A stretch of 38,772 nucleotides of DNA from Desulfobacterales bacterium (GTDB lineage Bacteria; Desulfobacterota; Desulfobacteria; Desulfobacterales; Desulfosalsimonadaceae), in contig JAGYOX010000014.1 of NCBI GenBank assembly GCA_018399235.1, positions 1-38,772 of the forward strand. Direction: 5' to 3'. Position 1 is the first letter of the stretch; each line of letters opens with the position of its first letter. Both the position numbers and the translations under genes were made by a program. Below the pieces are notes generated by a model that saw nothing but the letters and a program-made list of their open reading frames with translations, did not search any database and had not been told where the DNA came from. This document shows positions 1-6,678 of this stretch, piece by piece.

Positions 1-195
1 TGGCAGCGACCATCAACGCTGGCCCAATGCTTACTTTGCCGAGCGGGGGTTGTTCTCATTAGCCGCAGCCCACGCAGAGGTCAGGCAATCCTCTAAGAGG
101 TGAACCATCTTCTGGAGAGCCGTGTGCGGGAGAACCGCACGCACGGTTCGGAGGGGGGAGGAGCCGGGTAAACAACCGTCTCTTCCTACCCCTAT
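1..195 (+). ncRNA. Group II intron, 3' end (domains V and VI)
   Basis: Seen: from about 117 to 151 the sequence folds as group II intron domain V. The lower helix is GAGCCGT paired with ACGGTTC, a short bulge follows, and the upper helix is TGCGG paired with CCGCA. Directly after it, about 152-195, lies a second hairpin (GGGGAGGAG paired with CTC-TTCCT-CCCC) with an unpaired A at 188. That is the expected branch-point A of domain VI, and an AT at 194-195 lies 7 nt further, matching the usual AY intron end. The intron-encoded protein ends just upstream, as is normal. The 5' part of the intron is outside the window. The exact 3' splice point is inferred. Confidence 0.85.
2..103 (+). CDS. Group II intron reverse transcriptase/maturase, C-terminal end (partial)
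   Basis: Only the last 33 codons are in the window, in the frame starting at base 2 and ending with TGA at 101-103. The peptide contains RWPNAYFAERGLFSL followed by an alanine-rich stretch and QSSKR before the stop. This is the characteristic tail of bacterial group II intron-encoded proteins (the WPN-YF--GLFSL signature). The protein would splice the intron and copy it into new sites. The position immediately before domain V supports the call. The gene begins left of the window, so whether it is intact cannot be judged. Confidence 0.8.
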   Translation, partial: GSDHQRWPNAYFAERGLFSLAAAHAEVRQSSKR

Positions 196-207
196 CATCG
201 AATTTAC

Positions 208-282
208 CATAAAAGTTACTTTTAAGTTCGGTCCCGGGCCTTGGCCCTTGTCCCGGGGGGTTACTTTTAAGTAACTTTTATG
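208..282. repeat. 14-bp inverted repeat, hairpin downstream of intron
   Basis: CATAAAAGTTACTT at 208-221 is matched exactly by its reverse complement at 269-282. The 47-nt spacer contains two GTCCCGGG copies (231 and about 250) and an inner near-palindrome GTTACTTTTAAGTAAC. It starts 13 nt after the predicted intron end. It could be a small mobile or REP-like element, or the hairpin target next to which the intron inserted. No gene was found in 104-695 apart from this and the short repeats. Confidence 0.6.
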
Positions 283-489
283 CAGAAAAATTACCCCCAA
301 GGTTAATATCTATGACACGATTCCATTTCTGGGTCAAGTTGATCGGATTTTCAAATATTGAAGCAATTTTTGGCTGGTGAAGCATGGGAGAAAGTATTTG
401 ACCTCGTTACCTGACACCCGGTAAGTTATTATTTATTATAATCATTTTATCGTGCAGGAAGAGATCTGTTCCGCTTCTAAGTAACTTCG

Positions 490-559
490 GGTATTAGGTT
501 TTGGGTATTAGGTATTAGGTTAAAAAAATCAAAAGCTCAGTGCCTCAGTGCCTCAGTGC
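490..559. repeat. Short tandem repeats (GGTATTAGGT x3; CTCAGTGC x3)
   Basis: GGTATTAGGT occurs at 490-499, 504-513 and 511-520. An 8-bp unit, CTCAGTGC, occurs three times head to tail at 536-559. The rest of 283-680 shows no coding potential that I can support. Confidence 0.75.
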
Positions 560-695
560 CTTTAACCTGTTGCAAAAGTTGCTGCAAGGATCGGTTCCGG
601 ACCGTGGCCCGGCGGGAATACTTCTAAATGGTAAAGTAAAGGATACCCGCCAAAGGAAAGAAATTAAGGCGTCAATTTAGTAAGGAGGAGAACCT

Positions 696-1487
696 ATGGA
701 TTTTAAGGAAATCATCTATGAAAAAAAGGATGGGGTTGCCAGGATCACTATCAACCGCCCCGAGAAGTACAATGCCTGTACGACAACCACGGTCTCCGAA
801 CTGGCCGGAGCCTTAACCGATGCTTGGGCAGACCGTGAAGTCGGCGTTGTAGTTTTAACAGGTGCCGGGGACAAGGCGTTCTGTACGGGAGGGGATCAAT
901 CCATCCGGGATGAAGGGGGGTATGGCGGCGCCATGGCGGCTTTGCCCCTTGAAGTCGGCTGGCAGCAGGTAAGCCATCTGATTCGCGCAATACCCAAACC
1001 GGTGATCGCCCGTGTCAACGGCTATGCGATCGGCGGGGGGCATGTATTTCATGTGGTCTGTGATTTGTCCATCGCCTCGGAAAAGGCCAAATTCGGACAA
1101 GCTGGTCCCCGGGTGGGCAGTTTTGACCCGGGTTTCGGTACCGGCGACCTCGCCCGCGCGGTGGGGATGAAACGGGCAAAGGAGATCTGGTTTCTGTGCC
1201 GGCAATATACTGCCCAGCAGGCCCTTGAAATGGGGCTGGTAAATGCCGTGGTCCCCCATGAGGAGCTTGATGCGGAAGTTGCGAAGTGGTGTAAGGAGCT
1301 TTTGGAAAAAAGCCCCACAGCCATTAAAATGCTTAAATATGCGTTTCATGGCGAAATCGACGGCGCGATCGGCGTTACCAATTTGGGTGTGGGGGGATTG
1401 AGCATGTACTATAATACCGATGAGTCCCTGGAAGGCAAAAACGCGTTTATGGAAAAGCGAAAGCCTGATTTTTCAAAATACCGGTAA
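696..1487 (+). CDS. badI: 2-ketocyclohexanecarboxyl-CoA hydrolase (BadI-like, crotonase family)
   Basis: A 263-residue crotonase-fold protein. In BadI this enzyme opens the ring of 2-ketocyclohexanecarboxyl-CoA hydrolytically to pimeloyl-CoA in cytoplasmic anaerobic degradation of benzoate or cyclohexanecarboxylate. Seen: AFCTGGDQ (residues 61-68), GYAIGGG (109-115, oxyanion-hole region), GSFDPGFGT (141-149) and a C-terminal EKRKPDFSKY. The closest families I know are BadI and MenB (dihydroxynaphthoyl-CoA synthase). Both share these motifs, and GSFDPG(F/Y)GT fits BadI better. The neighbours decide: a BadH-like dehydrogenase and an acyl-CoA dehydrogenase follow, with no men genes nearby. The start has a strong ribosome site, AAGGAGG at 682-688. 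It is the first gene of the operon. Confidence 0.8.
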   Translation: MDFKEIIYEKKDGVARITINRPEKYNACTTTTVSELAGALTDAWADREVGVVVLTGAGDKAFCTGGDQSIRDEGGYGGAMAALPLEVGWQQVSHLIRAIPKPVIARVNGYAIGGGHVFHVVCDLSIASEKAKFGQAGPRVGSFDPGFGTGDLARAVGMKRAKEIWFLCRQYTAQQALEMGLVNAVVPHEELDAEVAKWCKELLEKSPTAIKMLKYAFHGEIDGAIGVTNLGVGGLSMYYNTDESLEGKNAFMEKRKPDFSKYR

Positions 1488-1528
1488 TATATTCATAAAA
1501 TTTCCACAATCATGAAAGGGAGTGAATC

Positions 1529-2296
1529 ATGTTTGAGCTGACAGGGAAGACGGCGGTTGTCACGGGTGGTGCACGGGGTATCGGAAAAGCCATTTCAACG
1601 ACGCTGGCAAAGCAGGGCGCGTCTGTTGCCGTGGCAGATTTGAATCCCCGGGAAGCGGCGGATACGGTTTCTGTTATCAAATCCGCGGGAGGCAATGCGA
1701 TGGCGGTGGAAACCGACGTGACCGACCTGGAATCCGTGAAGGCCGCGGTGAAAAAAGTAACCGAAGAGCTGGGGGCGATTGATATTCTGGTTAACAACGC
1801 TGGTTGGGACAGGATCATGCCGTTTATAAAAACCACTCCGGATTTTTGGGATAAGGTGATCGCGATAAACTACCGAGGGGTGCTTAACACGGTGTATGCG
1901 GTGGCCGAAGGGATGATGGCGAAAAACAGCGGAAAAATCATTAATATCAGCTCTGATGCGGCGCTTGTCGGCAGCATGGGCGAGGCCGTGTATGCCGGCG
2001 CCAAGGGGGCGATCGTGTCTTTCAGCAAATCAATGGCCCGTGAGTTTGCACGAAATAAAATAAACGTCAACGTGGTCTGTCCCGGTCCGACCGAGACCCC
2101 TCTGATCGACGACATGAAAGCAGCCGATGATTTTGCCGTCAAGGTACTGGGAAATATCGACAAGGCCATTCCGCTCAAACGTTTGGGCAGGCCCGAAGAT
2201 ATTGCCGCAGCCGTGATTTTTCTGGCCTCTGATGCGGCCGATTATATTACCGGCCAGGTGCTGAGCGTCAGCGGCGGCCTGAGCATGAGTTCATAG
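1529..2296 (+). CDS. badH: 2-hydroxycyclohexanecarboxyl-CoA dehydrogenase (BadH-like SDR)
   Basis: A 255-residue short-chain dehydrogenase. BadH oxidises 2-hydroxycyclohexanecarboxyl-CoA to the 2-keto compound with NAD+, giving the substrate of the upstream BadI-like enzyme. Seen: TGGARGIG nucleotide motif (residues 12-19), NNAG (89-92), catalytic Ser141/142 and Y155-x3-K159, VCPGPTETPL, and an ITGQVLSVSGGL end. These strings closely match BadH as I recall it. Generic FabG-type reductases share the core motifs, so substrate is inferred mainly from gene order. The start follows AAGGGAG by a normal spacing. The gap to badI is 41 nt and to the next gene 11 nt, so one operon. It ends in TAG, showing that TAG is an ordinary stop in this genome. 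Confidence 0.8.
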   Translation: MFELTGKTAVVTGGARGIGKAISTTLAKQGASVAVADLNPREAADTVSVIKSAGGNAMAVETDVTDLESVKAAVKKVTEELGAIDILVNNAGWDRIMPFIKTTPDFWDKVIAINYRGVLNTVYAVAEGMMAKNSGKIINISSDAALVGSMGEAVYAGAKGAIVSFSKSMAREFARNKINVNVVCPGPTETPLIDDMKAADDFAVKVLGNIDKAIPLKRLGRPEDIAAAVIFLASDAADYITGQVLSVSGGLSMSS

Positions 2297-2307
2297 GGGC
2301 CGGTGCG

Positions 2308-3462
2308 ATGAATTTTGACCTGTCAAAAGAAAATGCCATGATCCGAAAAGAGGTCCGGCGCTTTGCGGAAAAGGAAATTGCGCCCCATGTGGATCAATGG
2401 GAAAAAGCGTGGGAGATTCCGGAACATGTTTTTGCCCAAATGGGGGCGCTCGGTTTTATGGGCATACCGTTTCCGCAGGCATACGGCGGCATGGGCGGGG
2501 ACTGGGTCGGCATGCATATATGTATTGAAGAGATATCCAGGGCGGATATCGCCATCGGATTGGTATTGGATGCCTCTATCAGTTTGATCGCCCAGGAGCT
2601 TTTTATATTCGGTACCGAAGCGCAGAAAAGAAAATGGCTGATGCCCATTATCAGGGGCGAACAGATCGGTGCCTTTGCGCTGACGGAGCCGGATGCCGGC
2701 TCGGATGCGGCCGCCATCCAAACCAAAGCAGTTTTAGACGGCGATCAATGGGTGATCAGCGGTGTTAAACAGTATATCTCATGCATCGGCATGGCAAATG
2801 CGTCCATTATGATCGTTGCGGCGGTAACTGAAGATAATACATGCGAAAAGAGAATAATTTCAACGTTTATCGTTCCAAAAAACGCCCCTGGCGTGTCATT
2901 GGGTCGGCGGTACCCCAAGCTGGGAATGATGCGCTCGGCAACCAACGAAGTGGTGCTGGACAATTGCCGCGTGCCGAAGGATAATCTTTTGGGAGATCCC
3001 AAACGGGGACTGGCCCAGCACTTGACGGTGCTCGAGACCGGGCGGATATCGGTTGCTGCGATGAGCGTGGGGCTGGCCCAGGCATGCCTGGACGAGGCGA
3101 TTCGCTATGCAAAAGCAAGGAAGCAGTTCGGCCGCCCGATATTCGATCACCAGTCCGTTCGATTTAAGCTGTCCGATATGGCCGCCGGTATCGAGCTGGC
3201 CAGAAATCAATATCTAAAGGCGGCATGGCTTAAAGATCAAGGCCGGAAACATACATTTGAAACGGCCGTGGCCAAGCTGTTTGCATCTGAAACCGCGGAA
3301 AAAGTGGCAAGCGATGCCCTGCAGATCCACGGCGGCTACGGTTATATGGAGGAATGCCCGGTCTCGCGCTACTATAAAGAGGCCAAGCTCAACCAGATCA
3401 TCGAAGGCACGTCCGAAATCCAGCGGATGGTCATTTCCAGGGTGCTGGCCAAGCGGTTTTGA
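2308..3462 (+). CDS. Acyl-CoA dehydrogenase, probably cyclohexanecarboxyl-CoA dehydrogenase (AliB/BadJ-like)
   Basis: A 384-residue FAD-dependent acyl-CoA dehydrogenase. Seen: the FAD/substrate region FALTEPDAGSDA, RKQFGRPI, DALQIHGGYGYM and the C-terminal IIEGTSEIQ. The glutamate of EGT (residue 366) is the catalytic base in most family members. It would introduce a double bond alpha,beta to the thioester and pass electrons to an electron-transfer flavoprotein. Placement straight after BadI- and BadH-like genes suggests cyclohexanecarboxyl-CoA or cyclohexenecarboxyl-CoA as substrate, but a simple short- or branched-chain substrate cannot be excluded from sequence alone. It lies 11 nt after the previous stop and is the last gene of the operon. 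No clear terminator follows. Confidence 0.8.
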   Translation: MNFDLSKENAMIRKEVRRFAEKEIAPHVDQWEKAWEIPEHVFAQMGALGFMGIPFPQAYGGMGGDWVGMHICIEEISRADIAIGLVLDASISLIAQELFIFGTEAQKRKWLMPIIRGEQIGAFALTEPDAGSDAAAIQTKAVLDGDQWVISGVKQYISCIGMANASIMIVAAVTEDNTCEKRIISTFIVPKNAPGVSLGRRYPKLGMMRSATNEVVLDNCRVPKDNLLGDPKRGLAQHLTVLETGRISVAAMSVGLAQACLDEAIRYAKARKQFGRPIFDHQSVRFKLSDMAAGIELARNQYLKAAWLKDQGRKHTFETAVAKLFASETAEKVASDALQIHGGYGYMEECPVSRYYKEAKLNQIIEGTSEIQRMVISRVLAKRF

Positions 3463-3542
3463 AAAGGGAAAAATAATAACATACTTGAAATCCGGCTGCT
3501 TATAGTCCTAATGTGAGCTTAGATAACCCGCATTTCCGATAG

Positions 3543-3665
3543 AAAAAAATTGCGGCACTCGATGGGCTGTTGCGGGATAAAATGGCACTGCTTGAAAAGT
3601 TGACTGAAAAGGGCAGAGAATTGATAATCGTCGCCTGCCTGCGGTCGGTTCATGATAACACGTGA
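3543..3665 (+). pseudogene. Orphan HsdS C-terminal coiled-coil fragment
   Basis: An open stretch of 40 codons, preceded by an in-frame TAG at 3540-3542 and ending TGA at 3663-3665. It reads KKIAALDGLLRDKMALLEKL and then a degenerating tail. The IAALD-LL--K--L-EKL--KR-ELI pattern is the typical C-terminal helix of a type I restriction specificity subunit. It has no start codon or ribosome site of its own. With the real-looking R-M remnants directly downstream, I read it as a scrap of an earlier hsdS. Confidence 0.55.
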
Positions 3666-3680
3666 TTTAAAAGGAATAGG

Positions 3681-4445
3681 ATGAACGATCAACAGAGGCG
3701 CAACGGCATTTTCAACAAGGTCTGGCAGGCATGTGATACGTTTCGCGGGGTAATTGACCCCGCCCAGTACAAAGACTACATCCTGACCATGCTGTTTGTG
3801 AAATACTTAAGCGATATTCACAAGTCCAGGGTTGCCGATTATGAAAAAAAATACGAGGGTGATTCCGTGCGGATACAGCGGGCATTGGGCAGGGAGCGCT
3901 TTATCGTCCCGGAAATTAAAATCCAGGACAGCGCCGGCAATATCGAGGAAAAATTTCCGGCAACCTTTGACAGCCTCTTTGAACGCCGGACCCGAACCAA
4001 CATCGGCGAGCTGATCAATATCCTGCTGGAGCACCTGGAAGACGCCAACAAGGGCAAGCTGCACAATGTGTTCCGAAATATCGATTTTAACTCTGAGGCC
4101 AACCTGGGGCAGGCCAGGCAGCGTAACACCCGGCTTAAAAACCAGCTTGAAGACCTGGCGGATATTGATTTTTTCCGGAACCTGATCCAAACACAAAGGT
4201 TTGTCTGGGACCTTGGATTGGTATCACCCGGCGGGGCCGGCAGAAATCGTGTCTTGAATCAGAAAGACTTTTTAAAAATTAAAGTTGTGGTGCCTTCTCT
4301 GGAGAAACAAAAAGAAGTGGGAAAAGTTCTTTCGACGACAGATCAAGAGTTACATCTGTTGGAAGATCATTTCAACGCCCTTGAAAAGCAAAAACGCGGG
4401 CTCATGCAGAAATTGCTCACCGGCGAGGTGCGGGTGGCCGTATGA
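3681..4445 (+). CDS. Chimeric type I R-M protein: HsdM N-terminus fused to HsdS C-terminus
   Basis: A 254-residue ORF made of two family fragments. Residues 1 to about 160 are the helical N-terminal domain of a type I DNA methylase HsdM (DYILTMLFVKYLSD at 32-45, NIGELINILLEHLED, NLGQARQRNTRLK). The entire S-adenosylmethionine-binding domain that should follow, including the NPPY/F motif, is missing. From about residue 165 the sequence becomes the end of an HsdS target-recognition domain and its conserved helix (RFVWDLGLVSPGGAGRNR, then LMQKLLTGEVRV). The junction is near base 4160 and in frame. The ribosome site AAGGAATAGG precedes the ATG. It cannot methylate DNA; a DNA-binding or regulatory role is only a guess. 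Deletion or misassembly are both possible. Confidence 0.75.
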   Translation: MNDQQRRNGIFNKVWQACDTFRGVIDPAQYKDYILTMLFVKYLSDIHKSRVADYEKKYEGDSVRIQRALGRERFIVPEIKIQDSAGNIEEKFPATFDSLFERRTRTNIGELINILLEHLEDANKGKLHNVFRNIDFNSEANLGQARQRNTRLKNQLEDLADIDFFRNLIQTQRFVWDLGLVSPGGAGRNRVLNQKDFLKIKVVVPSLEKQKEVGKVLSTTDQELHLLEDHFNALEKQKRGLMQKLLTGEVRVAV

Positions 4446-4452
4446 GGTTTAC

Positions 4453-5172
4453 ATGGACACGATTATAAACATCTATTGTGATGAAAGCTGTCATTTGTCC
4501 CATGACCGGGAAAAAGCCATGGTATTGGGCGCGCTCTGGTGTTTCAAGGCAAAGGCGCCGGCGCACAACCGAGAAATTGCCGATTTAAAGCACAAGCATC
4601 AGCTCTCCCCTTTCTTTGAACTTAAATGGTCAAAAGTTTCTTCCGGGAAAATCGGTTTTTACAAAGATTTGGTCAATTATTTTTTTGACCAGCGGACCAT
4701 GGGATTCAGGGCTTGGGTCATTCCCGACAAAACCATTCTGGCGCATGAAGATTACAAGCAGTCCCATGACGACTGGTACTACAAAATGTATTTCTACTTG
4801 TTGCGCAATTTAATTTTTCCCGGCCGCAGATACCATATTTACTTGGATATCAAAGATACCCGAAGCAGAAAGAAAATGCATAAACTTAGGGATGTATTGA
4901 GCAATGCCAAATATGACTTTTCACGGGAAATCATTGAAAGGATTCAACATGTCCGTTCTCATGATATCGGCTTGATGCAATTGAACGATCTTCTGATCGG
5001 CGCGATTTCATATCATGCCCGCGGATTAAGCAGCAGCCCGGCAAAAAATGATATCGTGGATTTGATTAAAGAAAGATCGGGCTTTAGTTTGACGCGCAAC
5101 ACCCTGCCCGGTGAGCGCAAATTTAACATCTGTATCTGGCAGCCCAACAGCGGGGGCTTTGAACATGCCTGA
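4453..5172 (+). CDS. DUF3800 domain protein
   Basis: A 239-residue protein. I start it at ATG 4453, seven nt after the previous stop, with GAGGT at 4444-4448 as ribosome site. Seen: an N-terminal NIYCDES (Asp10, Glu11), a central YLDIKDTRSRKK, and a late LNDLLIGAISY. This spacing of acidic motifs is typical of DUF3800, a family predicted to have an RNase H-like fold and often found in phage or defence settings. Function is not established. Its stop overlaps the start of the next gene, so the two are probably co-translated. It sits where cargo genes often sit inside type I R-M loci, between the hsdS-like part and hsdR. Confidence 0.75.
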   Translation: MDTIINIYCDESCHLSHDREKAMVLGALWCFKAKAPAHNREIADLKHKHQLSPFFELKWSKVSSGKIGFYKDLVNYFFDQRTMGFRAWVIPDKTILAHEDYKQSHDDWYYKMYFYLLRNLIFPGRRYHIYLDIKDTRSRKKMHKLRDVLSNAKYDFSREIIERIQHVRSHDIGLMQLNDLLIGAISYHARGLSSSPAKNDIVDLIKERSGFSLTRNTLPGERKFNICIWQPNSGGFEHA

Positions 5173-5689
5173 CTGGCTGCCGGATATGGTTTGCGTCAAT
5201 CCTTGGACGGACCGGACGTATGATTTGCTTTATGAAATATTTTGTCGGGATATTCGAGATCATGATCTCAGATATATTGGAAATTTAGTCTGGATATTCA
5301 AGGATATGGAGGACGGTCGGGAGAAGATATTCTGGCATTTAACAACCCGTTCAGCAAAAAAAGAGAAGATTCCCAGGCGCAAAAGGAAATTTTATCCTCC
5401 TGGGCAGACGTATATTGATGAAGACAGGTACCCCGATTTGCGCAGGTGTGAACGGCTCACCTGGGTCAGGGCGTTGATCGAAAACGCCGAAGCGCCGGAG
5501 GTAATGGCGTGGGATTACGAGGAAGGGGATGCGGATATTAAGACATATGTATGGTTTAAGGGCTACGATTTTGTCGTTATTATGAAGAAGGTCCGCAATA
5601 ACAGACGGCGGCTGATTACATCATTTTACGTGGACAAGGAATATAAACGGCAGGATTTTGAAAGGAAATATCAAAACCGTATAAAATAG
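5165..5689 (+). CDS. Small basic protein, possible barnase/RelE-like RNase toxin
   Basis: A 174-residue protein starting at ATG 5165 inside the end of the DUF3800 gene (8-nt overlap), which decides the start. The last 90 residues show ERLTWVRALIENAEAP, a W-x-YEEG stretch, TYVWFKGYDFVVIMKK, and a basic tail with LITSFYV followed by KxxxFERKYQNR. This resembles phage-associated barnase/EndoU/ColE5/RelE-type nuclease domains as I remember them, but I cannot align it here. The N-terminal half (MPDWLPDMVCVNPWTDRTYD) is not recognised. Overlap with DUF3800 suggests a two-gene unit, perhaps a toxin with a partner. Function unproven. Confidence 0.5.
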   Translation: MPDWLPDMVCVNPWTDRTYDLLYEIFCRDIRDHDLRYIGNLVWIFKDMEDGREKIFWHLTTRSAKKEKIPRRKRKFYPPGQTYIDEDRYPDLRRCERLTWVRALIENAEAPEVMAWDYEEGDADIKTYVWFKGYDFVVIMKKVRNNRRRLITSFYVDKEYKRQDFERKYQNRIK

Positions 5690-5693
5690 AAAA

Positions 5694-5714
5694 GGTTCGC
5701 TCGGACGGCGAACC
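5694..5714. other. Hairpin after the DUF3800 pair
   Basis: GGTTCGC (5694-5700) pairs perfectly with GCGAACC (5708-5714) around a 7-nt loop, five bases after the stop codon. No T-run follows, so it is a weak terminator candidate at best. Confidence 0.35.
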
Positions 5715-5825
5715 CATCTCCTTTGGCTCTTACATCCGAATGGAATGGCCAATGAGTATATAAATAATAGCGGTTCCAGACTAAAATGTCAATAGGCAAA
5801 AAACTTAAAAATTTTATTTGCTTGA

Positions 5826-5894
5826 ATGAGTTCCCCGGAAGTCCCCCCGGAAGTCGCCCCGGAAGTCACCACGGAAGTCAAAACTTTTTATTGA
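5826..5894 (+). repeat. 12-bp tandem repeat encoding PEV units (possible gene remnant)
   Basis: GGAAGTC recurs at 5837, 5849, 5861 and 5873, an exact 12-bp period. In the frame from ATG 5826 to TGA 5892-5894 it reads MSSPEVPPEVAPEVTTEV and a few more residues. Repeated PEV-PEV linkers of this kind occur in AlbA/AAA-4 (RecG-like) proteins that are often cargo of type I R-M operons, so this may be what is left of one. A stop codon lies just before the ATG. The stretch 5690-5960 otherwise holds nothing I can support. Confidence 0.45.
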
Positions 5895-5964
5895 AGTATG
5901 TGCGGGCTCATTCTTACTGAAAGCGGCATGAGGCGAGAAATAAAAAACAATATAGGCAGAAGTG

Positions 5965-6642
5965 ATGGAACAGCAGACCCCATTCGGCAAATCCGAAGAA
6001 AAGCCGCCCAGTTACCTGGAAAAGGTGCAGTCCCAGCTTACGGCACTTGAATTGCTGATCAAAATGGGCTGGCAGTACCTGACACCGGAGGAGACTACTC
6101 GCCTGCGCGGGGGGCGGCTGGGCTCGGCAATTCTGGAGCCGATTCTGCTTGAGCATATCCGCGGTCATTGCCGCTATGAATTCAAAGGGGCTGTTCATCC
6201 CTTCACTGAAAACGCCATCCAAAATGCCGTTCAGGCCCTGAAGGCGTTTCGGGCGACCGGCGCGACGCACCAGCACGAGCAGGCATATGACCTGTTATGT
6301 CTTGGCACCAGCGTGCCGCAGACAGTTGAAGGCGATACCAAAAGCTTCACCATTAATTATATCGACTGGAAAATCCCGGAAAACAATACATTCCATTGCA
6401 CGGCCGAATACAAGGTGGAACGGATCGGGCACCAGAAGCACTATGTTCCCGATATCGTGCTGTTTGTAAACGGCATCCCCCTGGTAGTCATGGAATGCAA
6501 GCGCTCGGCCTATACACAGACCAAAAAGAAGCCCATCGACATTGCCATTGATCAACTGGGCGACTACCAGGTCAAAGAGGGCATCCCTCAGCTCTTTTTG
6601 TTCTGCCAGATCCTCATGGCCCTGGCCCGGGACAAGGCCTAG
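5965..6642 (+). CDS. hsdR: HsdR N-terminal fragment (type I restriction endonuclease, nuclease domain)
   Basis: First part of the restriction and translocation subunit of a type I R-M enzyme, about 225 residues. Numbering from the GTG at 5962, the PD-(D/E)xK nuclease core is visible: Asp164 in VPDIVLF, then Glu178-Cys-Lys180, followed by the Q-xxx-Y motif (Gln198, Tyr202) of HsdR nucleases. The reading frame is then stopped by TAG at 6640-6642 inside the conserved run ALARDKA-stop-YGTTNTP. The rest of the protein continues in the same frame without a shift. Start is GTG 5962 or ATG 5965; no strong ribosome site is seen. Probably a broken gene. Confidence 0.85.
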   Translation: MEQQTPFGKSEEKPPSYLEKVQSQLTALELLIKMGWQYLTPEETTRLRGGRLGSAILEPILLEHIRGHCRYEFKGAVHPFTENAIQNAVQALKAFRATGATHQHEQAYDLLCLGTSVPQTVEGDTKSFTINYIDWKIPENNTFHCTAEYKVERIGHQKHYVPDIVLFVNGIPLVVMECKRSAYTQTKKKPIDIAIDQLGDYQVKEGIPQLFLFCQILMALARDKA

Positions 6643-6678
6643 TATGGTACGACCAACACGCCGCGGGCTTTCTGGACG

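Noticed and set aside
31-300. 89-codon ORF on the minus strand
   Set aside because: It lies over the group II intron end and an inverted repeat and has no ribosome site or recognisable domain.
855-1349. 164-codon minus-strand ORF over badI
   Set aside because: Opposite-strand shadow of a well-supported gene; no domain is recognised.
5826-5894. Repeat array as a CRISPR
   Set aside because: The unit is 12 bp with no spacers, and it encodes a repeated tripeptide.
6640-6642. TAG read as pyrrolysine
   Set aside because: TAG ends badH in this window and no pyl gene is visible; kept only as an alternative to a nonsense mutation.
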